A DNA stretch of 64,000 nucleotides, taken from Oscillospiraceae bacterium. Lineage in GTDB: Bacteria > Bacillota > Clostridia > Oscillospirales > Acutalibacteraceae. A program made the position numbers and the translations under genes. Numbering within the stretch: position 1 is the first letter of the stretch; every line of letters starts with the position of its first letter. The stretch spans positions 1 through 64,000 of the forward strand of contig SVPU01000003.1 of the NCBI GenBank assembly GCA_015065685.1, given 5' to 3'. This document shows, piece after piece, positions 51,944-60,230 of the stretch. The notes under the pieces are model-generated. The model worked only from the letters and a program-made list of their open reading frames with translations. It did not search any database and was not told the DNA's origin.

Positions 51944-52891
51944 ATGTCTGAAGTTAAAAAGGTTGCCACCCGTGCGGCTTACGGTAATACACTTGTGCAG
52001 TTGGGTGCCGAGAGAGATGATTTTGTTGTTTTAGATGCTGACCTTGCAGCAGCAACACAAACAGGTATGTTTAAGAAGGCTTTCCCCGAAAGATTTTATA
52101 ATTGCGGAATTGCTGAGCAGAATATGATAGGCATTGCTGCGGGTATTGCGGCAACAGGCAAAAAGGTTTTTTGCAGTTCTTTTGCAATGTTTGCGGCAGG
52201 CCGCGCTTATGAGCAGGTGAGAAACTCTATCGGTTATCCGCACCTTAATGTTATTATCGGCGCAACACACGCCGGTATTTCGGTTGGTGAGGATGGCGCA
52301 ACACACCAGTGTTGTGAGGATATTGCTCTTATGAGAACAATTCCGGGAATGACAATTATAAACCCCGCAGATGAAACCGAGGCGGCTTTGGCGGTAAGAG
52401 CGGCAATTGACCATGACGGACCTGTTTATATGCGCTTCGGCAGACTTGCAGTTCCGGTTGTTTTCGGCGATGATTATAAGTTTGAAATCGGAAAAGGCGT
52501 GGAACTAAAGGGCGGTAACGATGTTACTATCGTGGCTACAGGACTTATGGTGAATGAGGCTTTAGAGGCTTATGAACTCTTGAAAGAAGAGGGAATAAGC
52601 GCAAGAATTATAAACATTCACACTATAAAGCCTCTTGATAAAGAGATAATCTTAAAAGCTGCAAAAGAAACAGGCGCTATCGTTACTGCCGAAGAACATT
52701 CGGTTGTAGGCGGACTCGGCAGTGCGGTTAGCGAAGTGCTTTCTGAAGAATATCCCGTTCCCGTTTTGAAACTCGGCGTTTATGACAGATTCGGTTATTC
52801 GGGCCCCGCACCCAAACTTCTTGATGAGTTTGGACTCAGAGCGGTTAATATAGTAGAAAAGGCTAAAAAAGCATTAGAACTTAAGAAATAA
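51944..52891 (+). CDS. Transketolase, C-terminal subunit
   Basis: A 315-residue protein equal to the pyrimidine-binding and C-terminal domains of transketolase. FYNCGIAEQNMIGIAAGIA holds the Glu that activates TPP; GGTHxG is replaced by IIGATHAGISVGEDGATHQ; PVYMRFGR and the EEHSVVGGLGSAVSE stretch follow. AAGGAGGGG precedes the ATG. Split transketolase is common in anaerobes and archaea. Confidence 0.95.
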   Translation: MSEVKKVATRAAYGNTLVQLGAERDDFVVLDADLAAATQTGMFKKAFPERFYNCGIAEQNMIGIAAGIAATGKKVFCSSFAMFAAGRAYEQVRNSIGYPHLNVIIGATHAGISVGEDGATHQCCEDIALMRTIPGMTIINPADETEAALAVRAAIDHDGPVYMRFGRLAVPVVFGDDYKFEIGKGVELKGGNDVTIVATGLMVNEALEAYELLKEEGISARIINIHTIKPLDKEIILKAAKETGAIVTAEEHSVVGGLGSAVSEVLSEEYPVPVLKLGVYDRFGYSGPAPKLLDEFGLRAVNIVEKAKKALELKK

Positions 52892-52927
52892 AAAAAGTCC
52901 CGTGTCGCAAGACACGGGATATTTTTT
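52891..52927. terminator. Bidirectional terminator between transketolase and the ABC trio
   Basis: GTCCCGTGTC, GCAA loop, GACACGGGAT with A/T runs on both sides; serves both convergent units. Confidence 0.92.
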
Positions 52928-55133
52928 ACATATTAGACATTTCACGCTGAGCCATAACAAGATTATAATAAATGCCTTTGTTTTTAAGCAGTTCGGTATG
53001 CGTTCCGATTTCTGCTATTTTGCCTTTATCCAACACAACAAGCCTGTCAGCATTTCTAAGAGTTGAAAGTCTGTGCGCTATTGCTATGGTTGTTCTGTGT
53101 GATGAAAGACGCGCTAAAGCATCCTGAATTTGTTTTTCGGTTTCGGTATCAAGAGAAGCGGTGGCTTCATCCAAAATAAGAATTTTTGGGTTGTGAAGAA
53201 GCGCTCTCGCAATGGCAACTCTTTGACGTTCGCCGCCCGAAAGGGTGTAACCCCTTTCGCCAACCTTTGTGTTGTAACCATCGGGTAATTTTGTAATGAA
53301 ATCGTGGCAACCTGCAAGTTTTGATACCGCAATAATTTCTTCACGCGTGGCGGTTGGTTTTGCATAACATATATTCTGATAAATAGTGCCTGAGAAAAGG
53401 AAGGTTTCCTGAAGCACCACACCCATTTGTGAACGCAGAGTGTCTTGCGACAGGTCTCTGATATCAACACCGTCAACCTTTATACTTCCGTCTTCCACAT
53501 CATACATTCTCATAATAAGGTTAATAAGTGTTGATTTTCCAACGCCCGAAGCGCCGACAATACCGATAAATTCACCTTTATTAATATGGAAATTTATTTT
53601 ATGCAAAACTTCAGTGCCGTTTTCATATCCAAAGGAAACATTTTCGATATCAATATTGCCTTCAATTACAACTTCTTTTGGTTGTTCGGGGTTTTCAATT
53701 TCCTCGGTTTCGTCAAGAATTTCATAAATTTTTGATGATGAGGTTGCAAAGTTCATAACATGGCGCGGGATGTGCGCTATCATTCTCAAAGGTCCGTAAA
53801 TCATAGCGGTGTATGAAGAAAACTGCGCCATTTCACCCAAGGTCATATTACCGTCCAAAATATTGTTGCCAACATAAAATAGAATTATAAACTCGCCGAA
53901 GCTTATCATAAATCTGAGGCATGGCATAATAAAGCTCCAGATGCAGTCGGTCTTTTCTTGCATATATTTTTCGAATTTTGCCGCATCGTCAAACCGCTTG
54001 CTTTCTCTGTGCTCCATACCGAAAGCCTTAACAACTCGGATACCTGAGAAAATATCGTGCAAAATCGAATTTGTTTTAGAAGCGGCAAACCATCTTTTTC
54101 TAAAGAGTGTTCGCATATATTTCCAGAAAAGGTTAAAGCCAAAAACAACAAGCGGGGTGGGGAGCATTATCATAAGGAACAATTTAGGGTCGTAAATAAG
54201 GATGAAAATCCCAACCGCCGCAAATATTGTGAGTTGTTCCAAAACACTCGGCAGATAATTTATAAGAAAATTCTCCATTGTTGCTGTGTCCGAGGTGACT
54301 CTGTGCATCAAGTCACCTGCGGCACGCTTCGAAATTTTTGCAATTGAAAGATGCTGAATTTTATCAAAAAGAGTGTCTCTTAAAGAAACTGTCATTTTAG
54401 TGCTCGCCAAAATAAGCAGATGCGAACGAAGCATGGATATCAGTTTAGTTACAAAATTGAGTATAAGCATTGAAAGAAGAACTAAAACATAAGCGCTCAA
54501 ATCAACGCTTTGGGGGGTTGGACTGTTTATATATGAGTCCACAAGCACGCGATTAACATAAGGCAAAAGCAGGTTAAGCCCACTTACCACAACAAAAAGC
54601 AAAACCGCTGTGAAAACAAAGAATTTAAATGGTGCAATTAGCTGCCAGGTGCGAAGAATAAAACGCTTTTTACCTGTGCAGAAAGGACATTTCGCTGCGC
54701 CGTTTCTATAAGGTCTTCCGCATTTTGGGCATCTGTCTTGCAAATCCGTAAGAGCGGGCACCTTGCCATCCTCAAGGAAGAGATTTAGTTTTCTTGCTGT
54801 TCTTATTATATTCTTTGAAAACTTGAGGTCTGAACGGCATAAAAGGTGGAAGCTATCGTCATTTTTCAGTTTATAGGAAACAAAAACACAACCCACCCCG
54901 ATATCTGTTATAAATTCAGAAATATCGCTGAGTTTTACTGTTTCCAAAACTTCGCCGTCGCGAATAACACGCAAAATATCTGCATCGGCAGTTATAAAGC
55001 CTTCGCAAACTTTTTCGGCAAGGGTTGGATGCAAATTGTATTTAAATGTGAAAATTTGTTGTTCTGCAATTTCCTTTGGCAGAATATCCGAAAGCTTTTT
55101 TGCAGAGCCCTTTTTCTTTTTAAATTTAAACAC
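52926..55133 (-). CDS. ABC exporter with N-terminal zinc-ribbon extension (trio gene 3)
   Basis: A 735-residue half-size exporter. Residues 1–130 form an extra domain, beta-rich with a closing helix (LSDISEFITDIGVGCVFVSY), of PH-like look. Then comes a zinc ribbon, Cys135-x2-Cys138…Cys149-x2-Cys152. Six membrane helices span about 165–460. The ATPase has Walker A GASGVGKS (527–534), signature LSGGERQ (631–637), Walker B ILILDEA with Glu656 and His687. GTG start, AAAGGG 10 bases upstream. Likely a heterodimer with the ABC protein encoded upstream. Substrate unknown. Confidence 0.85.
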   Translation of the reverse strand: MFKFKKKKGSAKKLSDILPKEIAEQQIFTFKYNLHPTLAEKVCEGFITADADILRVIRDGEVLETVKLSDISEFITDIGVGCVFVSYKLKNDDSFHLLCRSDLKFSKNIIRTARKLNLFLEDGKVPALTDLQDRCPKCGRPYRNGAAKCPFCTGKKRFILRTWQLIAPFKFFVFTAVLLFVVVSGLNLLLPYVNRVLVDSYINSPTPQSVDLSAYVLVLLSMLILNFVTKLISMLRSHLLILASTKMTVSLRDTLFDKIQHLSIAKISKRAAGDLMHRVTSDTATMENFLINYLPSVLEQLTIFAAVGIFILIYDPKLFLMIMLPTPLVVFGFNLFWKYMRTLFRKRWFAASKTNSILHDIFSGIRVVKAFGMEHRESKRFDDAAKFEKYMQEKTDCIWSFIMPCLRFMISFGEFIILFYVGNNILDGNMTLGEMAQFSSYTAMIYGPLRMIAHIPRHVMNFATSSSKIYEILDETEEIENPEQPKEVVIEGNIDIENVSFGYENGTEVLHKINFHINKGEFIGIVGASGVGKSTLINLIMRMYDVEDGSIKVDGVDIRDLSQDTLRSQMGVVLQETFLFSGTIYQNICYAKPTATREEIIAVSKLAGCHDFITKLPDGYNTKVGERGYTLSGGERQRVAIARALLHNPKILILDEATASLDTETEKQIQDALARLSSHRTTIAIAHRLSTLRNADRLVVLDKGKIAEIGTHTELLKNKGIYYNLVMAQREMSNM

Positions 55134-55149
55134 TCAATTTAAACCCTTT

Positions 55150-55677
55150 CTAGAGATAAAGTTCAATTTTCTTATAGCTTTTTTTATCAAGCGCGGAAAT
55201 ACTCTCAATAACAAAGCGGTTGCCATCCACATCGAGCAGAATGGCTTTGTCTTCGCCAACTCTTATAATGTTGCGGAAGGTATCCTGCATAGTGAAATTG
55301 ATGCTTCTGTTATCCATAGTCAAAACATTCCAATAGGAAAAACCGTAACGCTCCTTAAGAGAGTGAATTGTCTTGATTTTAGGCTGATAATATTTCTTTG
55401 CAAGCTCATCCTTGAGCAGCTGCTTGATTTCCTCACCGAAATCCTCAACAGAATAGATAACACCGATTTCATTAAGGTCGGAATCAAGCACCGAAATATA
55501 TTCCCAAAGAAGTTCAAAAGGGAATATTCTGTGCAGAAAAACACGGTCGTGGGTTTTAGTGTCGTCATCTTTTAAATTAAGCACCAAAAATCCGTTTTTG
55601 GTGAAAAATTCTGCATTATCGCGGCTTATTTTTTTAATGTTTGCCGCAGAATCGGTCAGTAAAGTTTTTTCTGTCAA
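55150..55677 (-). CDS. DUF1854 family protein (trio gene 2)
   Basis: A 175-residue soluble protein of the DUF1854 family. RVFLHRIFPFELLWEYISVLD, EIGVIYSVEDFGEE, KDELAKKYYQPKIKTIHS and ILLDVDGNRFVIES are its conserved pieces. Members elsewhere occur with ABC transporters of similar form, some annotated as cyanophycin-metabolism associated; no cyanophycin gene is in this window. It lies between two ABC genes (12 and 16 bp gaps), so it is probably a cytoplasmic partner of the exporter. TTG start with GGAGGG upstream. Confidence 0.82.
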   Translation of the reverse strand: MTEKTLLTDSAANIKKISRDNAEFFTKNGFLVLNLKDDDTKTHDRVFLHRIFPFELLWEYISVLDSDLNEIGVIYSVEDFGEEIKQLLKDELAKKYYQPKIKTIHSLKERYGFSYWNVLTMDNRSINFTMQDTFRNIIRVGEDKAILLDVDGNRFVIESISALDKKSYKKIELYL

Positions 55678-55689
55678 AATAATCCCTCC

Positions 55690-57975
55690 TTATTCTGCGA
55701 TTCCGGCATTTTTAAGTGCCTCGAGTTGTAAAGTATAGAGTTTATTGTAAACACCGTTTTCAATTTTTAAAAGCTCTGTGTGTGTGCCTGTTTCGGCTAC
55801 TTTTCCGTGCTCAATCACTATGAGTTTGTGAGCATCGCGGAGAGTTGAAAGGCGGTGCGCTATCATAATTGTGGTTTTGTTTTTGGTGAGTTTTGAAAGA
55901 GCGCTTTGAATAAGTTTTTCGGTTTTGGTATCCATAGCGGCGGTCGCTTCATCGAGAATCAAGATTTTAGGGTCGCGAAGAATTGCACGGGCTATGGAAA
56001 TACGCTGTTTTTCACCGCCTGAAAGGTCTTTATTGCCAAAACCGATTTTGGTATTGTAAGCATCGGGCAACTTCATTATAAAATCGTGAGCGCCTGCATA
56101 TTTTGCGGCGGTTATTATTTCTTCGTATGTAGCATCGGGTTTGGCGTATTTTATGTTCTCGAGAATAGTGCCGATAAATAAATAGGTCTCTTGAGAAACT
56201 ATCGCAATGTTTTCATATAAAGACTTGAATGAAAGGTCTTTAACATTAACACCGTCAATAAATATACCGCCGTTGTCTGCATCATAAAGCCGCATAATAA
56301 GATTTGCGATGGTGCTTTTTCCCGCACCCGTGTGGCCTACTATGCCGAGAATTTTTCCCGCTTCGATATCGAAACTCACATCATCAATTATCTTTTTGGA
56401 TTTTGTATAACCAAAGTCAACATTCTTGAATTCAACCTTGCCGTCAATTTCAAGCTCAACTGCATTTTCTTTTTCGGTTATATCGGGCTCGGTATCATAA
56501 ATTTCAAAAAGTCTTTGCAGTGAGTTGGTGCAGGAAGCCGACCAGTTTATCATATGTGCGAAGAAATCAATAGGGCTGTAAATCATATTAACATACGCCG
56601 TAAAGGTTATGAGTTCGCCGTATGTAAATTTACCTTTCATAACCATATATCCGCCAACGCCTAAAGAAATTATGTTGCCGAGATAAAGGATAAAGCCAAT
56701 GGATGGATAAGCATAATTATTGAAAACCGAGAGTTTTTTATTGCTGATAGCGGCTCTGTGGTTGCTGACATTGAATCTTTCGATTTCTGCGTTTTCTTTT
56801 GAAAAGGCTTTAACCACTCTGATTCCGCCGAGCACGTCGGACAGTTGCGAGTCCATTCGGCGAGTACCCGAGTATTTTCTTGCATTCAGTTTTTTAGATA
56901 CCGTAAATGTATACCGCAAAACTATAAAGAAAATCGGAACTGTGATAAGTGAAAGTGCCGCGAGAAGCGGATTCATCACAAACAGAATAACACTAAGCAC
57001 CGCAACCTGAACAATATTTATAAGGAAATAGGGAACACCGTCACAGAAGAAGCCGTAAATCGTGTTAGAATCGGAATTGACCTGAGTCATAAGTCCGCCT
57101 GTTTGTCTGCTATTAAAGAATCCCATTGAAAGTTTTTCAATGGCGCCGAATATGGTGTTTTTAAGGTCATAAACGATTTTAGCGGCAATTTTGGTTGATA
57201 TGTAACCGTTTATCATATCGGCAACTTGCGAAAGCACTTGGGTGGCAATAACAATGCCAACCGCCAAAAGTACCTCGCCGTAAAGACTGCCGTTTTTATC
57301 GAGAACTTTATCAAAGAAGAAACCTTTTGAAAAATAAGGGGTTAAGATTCCTGCACCCGTGAGAACTGTGAGAGAAAGGAATAAAATAACCAATTCTTTT
57401 TTGTATTTCAAAAAGAAAACACCGAAACGGGAGAAAAGTTTGCCCTTTTCCATACACCTTGGACAAATTTTTCTATTGCGGTCAGGGTAACGCATACCGC
57501 ATTTAGAACAACAGTTTTCTTTAGGGTCATCTTCCGCATCGATTTCAAAATCGGTCGAAGTTATTTCACCCTTTAAAATCTTGGTTAAATATTTTGTGAA
57601 AACCTGCGCATTTGCTTTGCAAAAATTGGTCATAGCACAAATGAAAAGGGAATCACCGTTTCTGAGTTTTGCGGTCAATCTGGCACTTGAGAGAAGTTCC
57701 TCAACCAACACGGTTTCAATATCCTCCAAAGCATATTCGGCATAAGAGTTTTCTTGCCAGAAAGAATCAAGTCCTTTTCGGTTATGTTTAGGGGACAACA
57801 CTTCAGTTCCTGAAATAATCAAAAGACTGCTTTTGGTAACTGCAATATAAGAGTCGCAGAAAATATGCTCGTTATTCATATCGCAATAGGTTAAAAGATA
57901 AATATCTTCTGATTTCACGCTTTTGGCATAAAGCAAATCAAAAACATATTGCGGAATATTACCAAAACAGAACAA
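55690..57975 (-). CDS. ABC exporter with N-terminal PH-like domain and zinc ribbon (trio gene 1)
   Basis: About 761 residues. Residues 1–140 form a PH-like beta domain (SYIAVTKSSLLIISGTEVL; YALEDIETVLVEELL). A zinc ribbon follows, Cys156-x2-Cys159…Cys171-x2-Cys174, then six membrane helices and an ATPase with GHTGAGKS, LSGGEKQR and ILDEATAAMD. The start is TTG at 57975: AAGGGGG lies 9 bases before it, and the promoter at 58009–58037 puts the transcript start near 58002, downstream of an in-frame GTG at 58017. First gene of the trio. Confidence 0.85.
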   Translation of the reverse strand: MFCFGNIPQYVFDLLYAKSVKSEDIYLLTYCDMNNEHIFCDSYIAVTKSSLLIISGTEVLSPKHNRKGLDSFWQENSYAEYALEDIETVLVEELLSSARLTAKLRNGDSLFICAMTNFCKANAQVFTKYLTKILKGEITSTDFEIDAEDDPKENCCSKCGMRYPDRNRKICPRCMEKGKLFSRFGVFFLKYKKELVILFLSLTVLTGAGILTPYFSKGFFFDKVLDKNGSLYGEVLLAVGIVIATQVLSQVADMINGYISTKIAAKIVYDLKNTIFGAIEKLSMGFFNSRQTGGLMTQVNSDSNTIYGFFCDGVPYFLINIVQVAVLSVILFVMNPLLAALSLITVPIFFIVLRYTFTVSKKLNARKYSGTRRMDSQLSDVLGGIRVVKAFSKENAEIERFNVSNHRAAISNKKLSVFNNYAYPSIGFILYLGNIISLGVGGYMVMKGKFTYGELITFTAYVNMIYSPIDFFAHMINWSASCTNSLQRLFEIYDTEPDITEKENAVELEIDGKVEFKNVDFGYTKSKKIIDDVSFDIEAGKILGIVGHTGAGKSTIANLIMRLYDADNGGIFIDGVNVKDLSFKSLYENIAIVSQETYLFIGTILENIKYAKPDATYEEIITAAKYAGAHDFIMKLPDAYNTKIGFGNKDLSGGEKQRISIARAILRDPKILILDEATAAMDTKTEKLIQSALSKLTKNKTTIMIAHRLSTLRDAHKLIVIEHGKVAETGTHTELLKIENGVYNKLYTLQLEALKNAGIAE

Positions 57976-58008
57976 AAGCCTTTTCCCCCTTTTAATACTA
58001 TTTAGATT

Positions 58009-58037
58009 ATTATACACCTAATTTTATAATGAGTCAA
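58009..58037 (-). promoter_or_regulatory. Promoter of the ABC–DUF1854–ABC trio
   Basis: Minus strand TTGACT (58037–58032), 17-bp spacer, TATAAT (58014–58009). Confidence 0.85.
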
Positions 58038-58038
58038 T

Positions 58039-58074
58039 AAAATTAAAAGCAGGTTAAAACCTGCTTTTAATTTT
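58039..58074. terminator. Terminator between thiT and the ABC trio
   Basis: A perfect 15-bp stem, AAAATTAAAAGCAGG and CCTGCTTTTAATTTT, around TTAAAA; ends the minus-strand thiT transcript just upstream of the next promoter. Confidence 0.9.
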
Positions 58075-58666
58075 ACACTTTCACTATTTTTTTAATTTGC
58101 GGGAGATTAAATAAAATCACCGCACCGATAACAGTTATTATAATTTCGGGTAACATATAAAAGGCGTTGTAACTTAAAGAATAAAGGAATGGGCGGTTCA
58201 CAAAGATTTCGCCGAAAATTTCAAATTGTTCGAGTTCTTTGAAAATCACGCAACCCGAAATCAAATGACAGATAAATCTTAAAACGAGCGCTGAAATAAC
58301 GCCGAAACAAATTCCGCCATTTCCTTTTTTGGCGAAAACACCCGCAATACCAAGCACCGAAAACGCAAGAACATAATCAAGCGTAATTGTGCCGATAAGC
58401 ATAACGGGGGTAAGTCCCCAACCCAAGAGTCCGTCAAGTGCAATACCAAGTGCCAACTGAATGAGTGAATAAACGAATGACACCGCCATTCCCCATTTAA
58501 CACCAAGCATACACGAAATCATAACGATGGGCAACATACTGAAAAGCGTTACAGACCCGCCCAGCGGCATCTTTATTATTTTGATGAGGCTGAGCACTGT
58601 TGCGAGTGCAATAAAAATAGCACTCAAGGTTAATTTGTTTGCTGAGATTTTTGTTTTTTCTTTCAT
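58073..58666 (-). CDS. thiT: Thiamine-specific ECF transporter S component
   Basis: A 197-residue membrane protein with six hydrophobic helices, typical of ECF S components (KLTLSAIFIALATVLSLIK; GGSVTLFSMLPIVMISCMLG; SYNAFYMLPEIIITVIG). The TPP riboswitch directly upstream identifies thiamine as the cargo. It would work with the general ECF module (EcfA/A'/T), which is not in this window. AAAGGAG sets ATG at 58666; a longer frame would run into the terminator. Confidence 0.92.
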   Translation of the reverse strand: MKEKTKISANKLTLSAIFIALATVLSLIKIIKMPLGGSVTLFSMLPIVMISCMLGVKWGMAVSFVYSLIQLALGIALDGLLGWGLTPVMLIGTITLDYVLAFSVLGIAGVFAKKGNGGICFGVISALVLRFICHLISGCVIFKELEQFEIFGEIFVNRPFLYSLSYNAFYMLPEIIITVIGAVILFNLPQIKKIVKV

Positions 58667-58721
58667 TTTTCTGTTCTCCTTTAAAGGTTTTTTGTTGTGC
58701 AATTTCCTGTGTTGGAAAACG

Positions 58722-58750
58722 AAAAAAGCCGCAGGCAATTTACCTGCGGC
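58722..58750 (-). terminator. Riboswitch-controlled terminator of thiT
   Basis: Minus strand GCCGCAGG…CCTGCGGC followed by TTTTTT, between the TPP aptamer and thiT. TPP binding should favour it. Confidence 0.9.
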
Positions 58751-58763
58751 AATACTTTCAGTA

Positions 58764-58856
58764 TTTCCCTACGGCGGCATTATCCGCATCAGGTTAAAGG
58801 TCGAAATCATAGTAAAACGGATTTCCTCTCAGCCTGAGTTTCATCAAGCTCCCTAT
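58764..58856 (-). promoter_or_regulatory. TPP riboswitch (THI element)
   Basis: Minus strand, the two conserved halves are plain: GGGAGC…ACTCAGGCTGAGAGGAAA and ACCTGATGCGGATAATGCCGCCGTAGGGAA (given here only in part; the second half lies at about 58766–58795). TPP binds between the two and turns off the downstream thiamine transporter gene through the terminator at 58722–58750. Confidence 0.97.
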
Positions 58857-58865
58857 TGCAAGAGT

Positions 58866-58894
58866 ATTATAGCACTCATAAATTACTATGTCAA
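58866..58894 (-). promoter_or_regulatory. Promoter of the TPP riboswitch–thiT transcript
   Basis: Minus strand TTGACA (58894–58889), 17-bp spacer, TATAAT (58871–58866): a perfect consensus. Confidence 0.9.
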
Positions 58895-58905
58895 GTAGAT
58901 TTTTG

Positions 58906-58933
58906 TTGACTTTTCGGGTTAATATGGTATAGT
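58906..58933 (+). promoter_or_regulatory. Promoter of the MFS gene
   Basis: TTGACT (58906–58911), 16-bp spacer, TATAGT (58928–58933) with a TGG-extended -10. Back to back with the thiT promoter. Confidence 0.7.
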
Positions 58934-58971
58934 AAACTTTAGTTGATAAAACAAAGCTAAAGGGGATTTTT

Positions 58972-60174
58972 ATGAATCGCAAATTCACGGCAAAAAGCCT
59001 TGGAATTTTTCTTATGTTTGCGTATCTCGTGAGTTATGTAACAAGAATAAATTTTGGCGCAGTCATCATTGAAATGGTAACTGATTTAGGCACTTCAAAA
59101 ACAGCCCTTTCGGTTGCGGTAACAGGAAGTTTTATAACCTACGGAATCGGTCAGATTGTAAGCGGCTGGTTGGGCGATAAGGTGCAACCTAAAGCACTGG
59201 TTTTAACAGGTCTTTTATCCACAACTTTAATGAATTTGCTTATTCCTTTTTGCCCTAATCCTTTTTTTATGACGGTTGTTTGGTGTGTTAACGGTTTTGC
59301 ACAAGCGCTTATGTGGCCGCCAATAGTTAAAATTATGGCCAATTTTTTATCGGGTGAAGATTACGATAAGGCTTCGTCTATTGTAATTTACGGCGGAACT
59401 TTCGGTACAATTTTAGTATACCTTGTTTGCCCAATTATTATTTCATTGTCATCCTGGCATATGGTTTTTGTTTTTTCTGCCGTTTGCGGAATTATAATGT
59501 CAATTATATGGAAAAAGTTATGCCCTATAGTAAACCTTAATAAAAAGGTTGAACAAAAAGAAAAAGCGAATATATTTAAAATAATTCTTTCACCGTTGCT
59601 TATTTTTATAATGTTGTGTATTGTTTTTCAAGGCGCATTGCGTGACGGAATTACAACTTGGATGCCTTCTTATATGGCTGAAACTTATGATTTGGGTAAT
59701 ACCATTGCAATTTTAACAAGTGTTGTTCTTCCTGTTTTCACACTCATTTTTGTGAAACTTGCAAATTATATTTATGAAAAGATTTTCCGAAATCTTTTGC
59801 TTTCGGCAGGCGTTTTTTTCGGCGCAGGCAGTGTTTGTGCAATTTTACTTTTTATGTTTTCGAATTCGAGCCCGATTGTTTCAATAGCACTTTCGGCTCT
59901 TCTCACAGGCACTATGAACGGTGTAAACTTTTTGCTTATTTGCATAATGCCTAAATATTTTAAGTTCACAGGTTGCGTTTCTCTAATTTCGGGAATACTT
60001 AATTTCTGCACATACATAGGAAGCGCAATTTCGACCTTTGGTATTGCATTTTTAACCGAAAATCTGGGTTGGAAGCCTACAATATTCATTTGGTTTGCGG
60101 TGGTATTTATGGGAACTGTTTTTTGTTTGGTGTTCACGCCAAGGTGGAAGAAATTTGTAAAGCATTATAGTTGA
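58972..60174 (+). CDS. MFS transporter, OPA (organophosphate:phosphate antiporter)-like
   Basis: A 400-residue protein with twelve predicted helices. The N-terminal YLVSYVTRINFGAVIIEM and FITYGIGQIVSGWLGDK stretches resemble the GlpT/UhpT-like OPA group. A central charged loop (about 180–200) separates the halves. The cargo is not predictable; the neighbouring thiT has its own divergent promoter, so a thiamine link is only positional. GGGG ribosome site before ATG. Confidence 0.8.
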   Translation: MNRKFTAKSLGIFLMFAYLVSYVTRINFGAVIIEMVTDLGTSKTALSVAVTGSFITYGIGQIVSGWLGDKVQPKALVLTGLLSTTLMNLLIPFCPNPFFMTVVWCVNGFAQALMWPPIVKIMANFLSGEDYDKASSIVIYGGTFGTILVYLVCPIIISLSSWHMVFVFSAVCGIIMSIIWKKLCPIVNLNKKVEQKEKANIFKIILSPLLIFIMLCIVFQGALRDGITTWMPSYMAETYDLGNTIAILTSVVLPVFTLIFVKLANYIYEKIFRNLLLSAGVFFGAGSVCAILLFMFSNSSPIVSIALSALLTGTMNGVNFLLICIMPKYFKFTGCVSLISGILNFCTYIGSAISTFGIAFLTENLGWKPTIFIWFAVVFMGTVFCLVFTPRWKKFVKHYS

Positions 60175-60218
60175 AAAAAGGGGATTACTGATATATAATA
60201 TATTGGTAATCCTTTTTT
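60171..60218 (+). terminator. Terminator of the MFS gene that also contains the mtaB promoter
   Basis: AAAAAAGGGGATTAC pairs with GTAATCCTTTTTT around an AT-rich loop (60174–60218). TTGAAA (60171–60176), 17-bp spacer and TATAAT (60194–60199) overlap the left arm and loop, giving mtaB its own promoter within the terminator. Confidence 0.8.
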
Positions 60219-60230
60219 GGAGTTGAATTA

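Noticed and set aside
52926-57975. Assigning the ABC trio to cyanophycin export
   Set aside because: The DUF1854 association with cyanophycin is known only from other bacteria; no cyanophycin synthetase or cyanophycinase is present here.
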